Below are positions 58,724-64,000 of a stretch of 64,000 bases of DNA, one piece after another. The notes under the pieces are model-generated. The model searched no databases, was not told the DNA's origin, and saw nothing but the letters and a program-made list of their open reading frames with translations. The position numbers were made by a program, and so were the translations under genes. Every line of letters starts with the position of its first letter. The stretch's first letter is position 1. Origin of the DNA: Macrostomum hystrix (Eukaryota; Platyhelminthes; Macrostomidae); assembly GCA_950097015.1 (NCBI GenBank), contig CATNEN010000001.1, forward strand, positions 16,310,501 through 16,374,500. The letters run 5' to 3'.

Positions 58724-60861
58724 TCAACGACGCCTTTCCCACTGGGCGTGTTTCATCACTTCCTTCGCAGCCGATTCAACTAAATTCTCCTTTGTGTTGA
58801 TGCTGCGCAACGCTGCTCCCCGCACGATAGTCCACAAGACGGTGCCTCGGAAAGCTGCTTTCTTCCGCCGCCCATTGAAACTAAAAGTTGCCATGGCAGA
58901 CGGAGCCAGCAGTCTGCGCAAAACCCGGCGCACGACACCCTGAACACTGCTGCCACCGACACAGGTCAGCTGTCGCTCCTGAAATACAGTTGAAGCAGTT
59001 TTGCAGTTTGGCAACAAAAAGCGAGAAATGACAAAGCGCGTAAAATCGCTGAGTTTTACAGGCTGATTTGATTTAGCATGAAATGCAAAGCTTAAAAGTA
59101 AAAATCAAATTAACTTACAAGCGCTTCTGCATCAGCAGGATTGGAGTTCAGATGCTCGACGAGCTGCCCCAGATCATCCAGAGCGCATGGTAGATCAACA
59201 GGCAGACTAGCAGCAGGCGCGTTCTTTTGCGCTGCCATTGCAGACACTGTGCGCTCAATGCGTTCCGCGTACTGCCGGAGGGAGGCCAGCTCCCTTAAAA
59301 GAATCCTTTCGAACGCTGCAAAGACGAAATTTATTGACTGCCAGATCACAATGCTCCGTAAATTTTACGCAAAAATGGCTGCACAGTTCGAGACCTTTAA
59401 ACCAGGACACCCTGGATTAGGATACCGCAGCTTTAAAATTTCACAGTTTTTTGGTCATTTTGACTACTCACTTGAGCCAGTTGCAGAATCTCGCACAACC
59501 GAACCTGCCCCACTTGTGGCTGCCTGAACTGGAGAAGCGTGACTTGGCTCGTCAGCAGCAGCTGCAGTTGGCGTCTGCTGATGTGAATCATCCTGTCGCA
59601 GCTGGGATGACGTAAACAACGTGTTGTACCTGTGGTAGCGTGGCACACACAATTGGTAAAAATAACCAAGACAGGAACTAGATTCCGAGAGAGAGAGTAT
59701 CCGGCCTCACACTCAGATGCTTCCTAGCAGAGGAACAATCCGGGAGTCAGGCTTAGACAGCTAAGTTCTCCCGTGACCTCTTCTACTTTAGTCCACGTCC
59801 TAGCTAAACTCTCAGATCTTATGCTTGATCGGGTGACACACCAAGCTTCTAAATGCAGTGTGTGACCTAGACCAACAAGAATTGTCTAAGACCTTAGAGC
59901 CAAAAGAATGGACACAGAATGTAAGCACAAACGGTTCCGAGCGGCATGAAGACTGGAGACAAGAAACGTGCCATATTCATACAGAAGTTGTGCTACCACG
60001 GCACTAACACGATCTCAAGGATTCGTCGGACTGTGCTCTACTTATAGTAGGAGCATTTGAGCGTTGTAATGCCAGTCTTCTTCCGAACTTAAGCGATTGC
60101 ACCATGGTGTGCAATGTGACTCAGTGCGCAGACAGAGCTGGAACAAGAGAACGAGAGAGGAGGGGGGTGGCGAGCGGAAGTGACAGTGCACGGGAAACAC
60201 TAACTACCAACCAACCCTAGCCCTCCCACAGACCTAGAACAGCCTGACTCACAGATTGCCTGGAGGCTGCTCAGCAGTCTACAGCACATCAAACGGAACT
60301 GTACGGCAGACCGGCATTGTTCCTGATGGCCGAGGTGTGTCGCCTAATTCGGCTGTAGAAAGAGAAGTTTTGCAGATGAGTGCGTGCTGTATGTACTGTG
60401 ATAAATGCGAGTCAAACCTGACATTGCTCATACTTACGCAATCGCGGAAATGGTGGCGGCAGATCGTCGTCGCTGCTGCTTGAATCCGAGTCCAGTATAT
60501 TGGCTGTCCTCTTTGCCTTCGTACTCAGCTGATTTCTGGCGGTCTCCTGTGGTTCGTCAATAAATCTGGCAGGTGCAGCGCGCTTTCTGCTTGTCGCTGC
60601 CTCCGCATCAGTCGATAATTCATTGGCGCCGCCTGAAGCACGAGCGAGTCGGCATCGAGCTGTGCACTCGTCCGTTGTCGTCGACAAAATCTCGCAGTTG
60701 TGCAGCTCCCAGTCATCATTTGGGGTTAAATGCTTCGATCTGAATTTTGTTACCTTTGTCATGCTTGTCGGCGGCCAACGGCAGCGCGTCCGGCCCACAA
60801 GCCAAACCTCGCTGATGTACTCGACGGAACCGTCCGCAAATTTGACAACGCAAAAGCTGGC
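58724..60861 (-). CDS. DUF4806-type protein of the outer transposon, tail replaced by insertion
   Basis: Visible exons are 60861-60438, 59629-59472, 59315-59119 and 58978 to the insertion point at 58747. The N-terminal module contains FCVVKFADGSVEYISEVWLV and RCRWPP, and ends in an acidic DSDSSSSDDD. Exon 3 has FERILLRELASLRQYAERIE. The C-terminal DUF4806 core reads LTCVGGSSVQGVVRRVLRRL, FSFNGRRKKAAFRGT and SAAKEVMKHA. The inner transposon cuts the codon after KH. Translation now ends QWERRR then stop (58724). The original end lies beyond the insertion at 52136-52108 and reads A-NDPNRTR then stop. The first start codon (upstream of 60861) is unresolved, and exons 1 and 2 do not join in the expected phase, so an extra exon or damage exists between 59630 and 60437. 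Confidence 0.7.
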
Positions 60862-62279
60862 CTGCAACAAAATTAAAGCAGGAATCTGAAGAAACATGGG
60901 AGTGAGGACAATCTTGTCGGCGACAGGCAAACCGTAAAACTTTCTCTTCACCTCTGTAATTCTTAATGTGTAGAGGTCAGCAACAAAGCTGAACATTAGG
61001 ACATAATGGTAACATACAGTATAATCAAATTTAGCCAATGAGGTGTTGAAAGCACTAAGAACACTGAGCTTTAAAAAAGATATTTGAATATAAAAGACAA
61101 CTTGAAACACTTGAGACAACTTAAGATTATTCGAAATCTAAATAGTATTAACATCTTGTTTTTTGCTTTGTAATATAACTTAATGAATACATATGTACCC
61201 AGACAGCCATTCTGTTTCTTTATATTGACTTAATTGCAACTTAAACAGTGACTTAGGCCTAATACAATACTAGCATTATGCATCATAAATTATTGTTCTA
61301 TAGAAAATCTAATATAAGCAGTGATTGCAAAATGCTAGGGAGTTTTTCCTTGTTATATTTCATGAAGCTTTAGAATATTCTGAAACAGTTTAAACAAGTG
61401 ACTGTTTTGTGACAAAACATTATGAATAATGCAATAGTTGTTTTTAATATCCAATATACTGATAGCTCCATGTTGTCCATATTGAACTTTTCCTCCAGTT
61501 TATAAAATTAGGTATCTACAATAAAAAAACAAGACAGTTTATGTGCATAACCTTTTAAATGTGCATTTTAAAGCAATGTGTTTGTCCCAATATGTCACAC
61601 ATTTTACGATTGCTAATATATATCACAACAAACATTTATATATTATGCTTTAAAAAAATAATGATATAAGATGATGACACTGAATCCTAAATGCAGGGCA
61701 GGCTTGCACTTTTGTGAATTGCTTTCATTCAAATTTATTTGGTTTTGTGTACAATAGGCTATATTATTTGATGCAACTAACAATGTTATGCCATAAGTGC
61801 TGATACGAATATTGACTTCAAGCTACAAAGATGTGGCCAAAAGAGCAAAAATTCTATCATAAACATGATATGCGAAGACAAAAAAGTAAGCTAGGTCACT
61901 TGATAAATTATACCCTTATTATAAATTATAGGCCTACTGAATCAGAATGCTAATGCTAATTAAACTTTAATTCACCTCCAAGCAGAAAAGATTGCACTTG
62001 CACTTTAAGTTATTGCGCTGGTCAAACATGTGAAAATAGTTTCATATAGTACTAAAGGAAATATTCCCAGTGTGTCGTTGCATGTTCCCATTGCTTATAA
62101 AATTTTGATTGCAGTTCCAGAAAAATATGCTGAATTAATAGCGCACAAATGCAGATTCAAAGCAATCAGCAATCGTTTAAAGCATCAAAAACTCAAACGA
62201 AACTATACTGTTTTCAGTTGTTTGCTTTGAAATCTGCTGCAGAGCTGCAGAGTGGTAACGCTTTTGGATTCGAATTGAG
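60862..62279. other. AT-rich 5' part of the outer transposon
   Basis: It presumably contains the first exon and promoter of the DUF4806-type gene. The minus-strand frame stays open upstream to about 61119, but a good acceptor (TTAATTTTGTTGCAG at 60862) suggests that part is intron. From 61120 to 62279 nothing coding is evident. Confidence 0.4.
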
Positions 62280-62756
62280 TTGACAGAGACTCTGTCACCC
62301 GTGTTGACAGAGATAGGGTCTAAGAAACGGTAATCGAACATGCGCGACGGTTGCCTAACGGGCAAATCAGAACATGTTCTTTGTTCCGAGAACATGTTCT
62401 TTTTTATTTATAAGGCTTCGTAATGTAAAAAATATAAAATAAAAAAAAAATAAAAAATCTCAAAAAAAGTTGAGAGAAAACTATATTGCTGGCTAATATG
62501 TACATTAAGTGCTGGTGAACTAGGATATTACTAGACATAGTATGGCCGTTTAACTCTGTCTTGTTTGTTGACCTCATGCCAAGGAAGGCATAGTTTTTTC
62601 TTCATTATTTTTTCTTCACCTAGCGGTATTTAATATACATTAAGTAGCCTTATTAATTTTAAAGAACATGTTCTCGGAACAAAGAACATGTTCGGAGTTG
62701 CCTATTAGGCGACCGTCGCGTATGTTCGATGTAGCCTAAGAATCGTCAACACGGCT
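62280..62756. mobile_element. 477-bp MITE with 8-bp target duplication
   Basis: The left arm (62284-62400) runs from cacccgtgttgacagagata to gaacatgttctttgttccga. The right arm (62664-62755) is its reverse complement with a deletion near the end. GAATTGAG lies at both borders (62272-62279 and 62757-62764), an 8-bp duplication as made by hAT or P elements. The palindrome agaacatgttct is repeated within each arm. Related DNA lies at 40402-41067. It is inserted in the outer transposon. Confidence 0.7.
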
Positions 62757-63374
62757 GAATTGAGAGACGTGGAGCAGTTCGTTTTAACTAACGCATGCCA
62801 CGAAAGAAATAACTCCTATTAATAATTCACTCAAGTAAATGAATCGTGAAACCACTTATCATTTGCTAAATCTAACACGTATTGTAACATAGTGAATTAT
62901 ATTACGTTCCTCTGGAAAAGTCATTTGTAAAATACTTTTAGGACTTAGCACCCGCAAACAATTAAAGGTGTCATAAATTAACTAGCACAGCCTAGGTTTG
63001 GGGCTATATTCGGATCATCTAAGTTTGTTGCTACACATTTAATAATACCAACCGTTTTAATTACACTAAAAATTTATGTTCATGCACAAAATTAGTAAAA
63101 CTGCGATGCATTTTTACCGTTTTACGTGGCAATGCCAATTTCAATCGCCATCTAAGAAATCTAGAGGCAATACGTATTGTAGATGGCATACACTGTCTAA
63201 TTAAAGGTATAACAGGTTGATGTAGTCAAATTCCAATGTTTTTTGATGCTTTGATTTCCGACGTTTTCGCGACGTTTTCGCGACGTCAAAGTCTTACGAA
63301 AAAAGGACGCGACTTTCGCGACCTACTGCGACGCTTACGCGACGTTGCCGCGACGAAGTGTGCTACTAGGGAAT

Positions 63375-64000
63375 ATTGAAAAAAAAACTGAATTGAAAGC
63401 AGTAATTGTAACACAGTTGATGGGATAAGTGCAATGATCAATGATTCAATGCTATGCAACACGAAAAATTATGGGCAATTTCAATATTTGAAAAATGCAA
63501 GTTAGAATAACAAATATGCTATTTACGACAAAAACCGGCATCGACCTGATGTCCAAGGTGAACTATCGAGCTTATTAGCTCATACCGATGGTTGTACGCT
63601 CGTAGTACTCGATATCGTAATGCAAGTCAAAACTTGTTCTGTTCTTGATTAATTCATTTTGGCCTTGGTCTAGCCTATGCACGGGACAGGTGGCGCATTT
63701 TGAGGCCATCTGTTATGGATGCATCGGCCGGCACGACAACTTGAGTACGGGACGTCGGCAACCTCTGATGGATGCAGCGCCGATCTTACAAGCTGATTAA
63801 GCTGTTGACCGTCAGCTGGCTGCACTACGAGAAAATACTCAGTTAAGCCTTTTGGCGTAGCAAGTGCACCATAGTGCGAAGTCGCAAAATTTTTTACTTT
63901 TAGAGACTACTTAAAAAGGAAAAGCGGGAAATCAGTTGTAATCAGTGCGAAAAACCTCTAGTCAGGACTGGAACTGAACACATGGCTTCAGTGTTAGAGG
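63375..64000. other. flank beyond the outer transposon
   Basis: Mixed-composition DNA to the window edge. No gene, array or transposon end is recognised. Confidence 0.5.

Larger units (their letters stand above)
52137..58746 (-). mobile_element. inner DNA transposon, 6610 bp, inserted in the outer element's gene
   Basis: The termini are CCCAGCGGAAAA (52137) and CCCAGTGGGAAA (reverse strand from 58746), a short inverted repeat. The subterminal regions contain CAACGTTG and CCAACGG motifs at both ends (52140-52280, 58545-58730). The 3-bp duplication CGT lies at 52134-52136 and 58747-58749. It carries two minus-strand genes: an intact DUF4806-type gene and a broken Transposase_21-like gene. Deleting the element and one CGT restores a continuous reading frame across the insertion site. 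That is independent evidence for these exact ends. Confidence 0.88.
51431..63371 (-). mobile_element. outer DNA transposon, 11.9 kb including nested insertions
   Basis: The terminal inverted repeats begin CCCTAGTAACACACTTCGTC (51431) and CCCTAGTAGCACACTTCGTC (reverse strand from 63371). They match at about 43 of the first 45 bases. Both subterminal regions are crowded with CGTCGCG-type motifs (51450-51575, 63262-63350). AAT flanks both ends (51428-51430, 63372-63374), a 3-bp duplication as made by EnSpm/CACTA-group elements. Without the 6.6-kb inner element and the 477-bp MITE it would be about 4.9 kb. Its only gene is the DUF4806-type gene at 58724-60861. It has no transposase of its own, so it would depend on one in trans. 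All genes run on the minus strand. Confidence 0.85.

Noticed and set aside
62284-62400. Steroid-receptor response elements (agaacatgttct)
   Set aside because: The match to a palindromic hormone element is probably coincidental. It is repeated only because it is part of the MITE arms.
40402-62611. One 22-kb transposon bounded by the inverted repeats at 40.4-41.07 and 62.28-62.61 kb
   Set aside because: The right-hand copy is itself a complete MITE with its own 8-bp duplication, lying inside the 51.4-63.4 kb element. Two independent MITE copies explain the symmetry better.

Overview
The window is nuclear DNA of an invertebrate animal. It has spliced, GC-rich exons in AT-rich flanks, standard stop codons, and orthologues of animal-specific or eukaryotic genes: a CYP2-clan P450, DNAJC11, a Galpha-i/o subunit, a Sox HMG-box factor and a KDM7/PHF8 histone demethylase. 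I cannot name the species. A lophotrochozoan or flatworm is a guess only.

Left half (1-36 kb), host genes. P450 (+, 769-7181, 4 exons) converges on DNAJC11 (-, 8556-11847, 5 exons). Galpha-i/o (-, 14565-20232, 5 exons, exactly 354 codons) lies head-to-head with the Sox gene (+, 21846-23309, 2 exons). The Sox gene converges on KDM7/PHF8 (-, 30057-35836, 9 visible exons). The exon models were built by hand from splice sites and reading phase. They close in frame for P450, DNAJC11, Galpha, Sox and the visible part of KDM7.

The most striking feature of this half is minisatellite DNA. Most introns of P450, DNAJC11, Galpha and KDM7, and the gaps between genes, are filled by tandem arrays, nearly every one with its own unit (12 to 42 bp). 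Some arrays carry splice-signal-like sequence. One triplicates a 3' splice site together with the start of P450 exon 4. In another, the last unit appears to supply the acceptor of the final KDM7 exon.

Right half (37-64 kb), a transposon graveyard. It holds a roughly 1.1 kb inverted-repeat element (37.3-38.4 kb), a 1253-bp PIF/Harbinger-like element with TAA duplications nested in a relative (38.9-40.4 kb), a V-SINE-like retroposon with a 9-bp duplication, a 5'- and 3'-truncated LINE reverse transcriptase, a decayed transposon gene with a nonsense codon (46.5-49.2 kb), a degenerate ribonucleotide reductase R2 fragment lacking iron ligands (50.5-50.9 kb) and a 477-bp MITE with an 8-bp duplication.

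The main structure is a nested pair of DNA transposons. An outer element (51431-63371, TSD AAT) carries a DUF4806-type gene. An inner 6.6-kb element (52137-58746, TSD CGT) carries a second, intact DUF4806-type gene and an EnSpm/CACTA-like transposase broken at homopolymers. The inner element sits inside the last coding exon of the outer element's DUF4806 gene. Removing it restores the original C-terminus.
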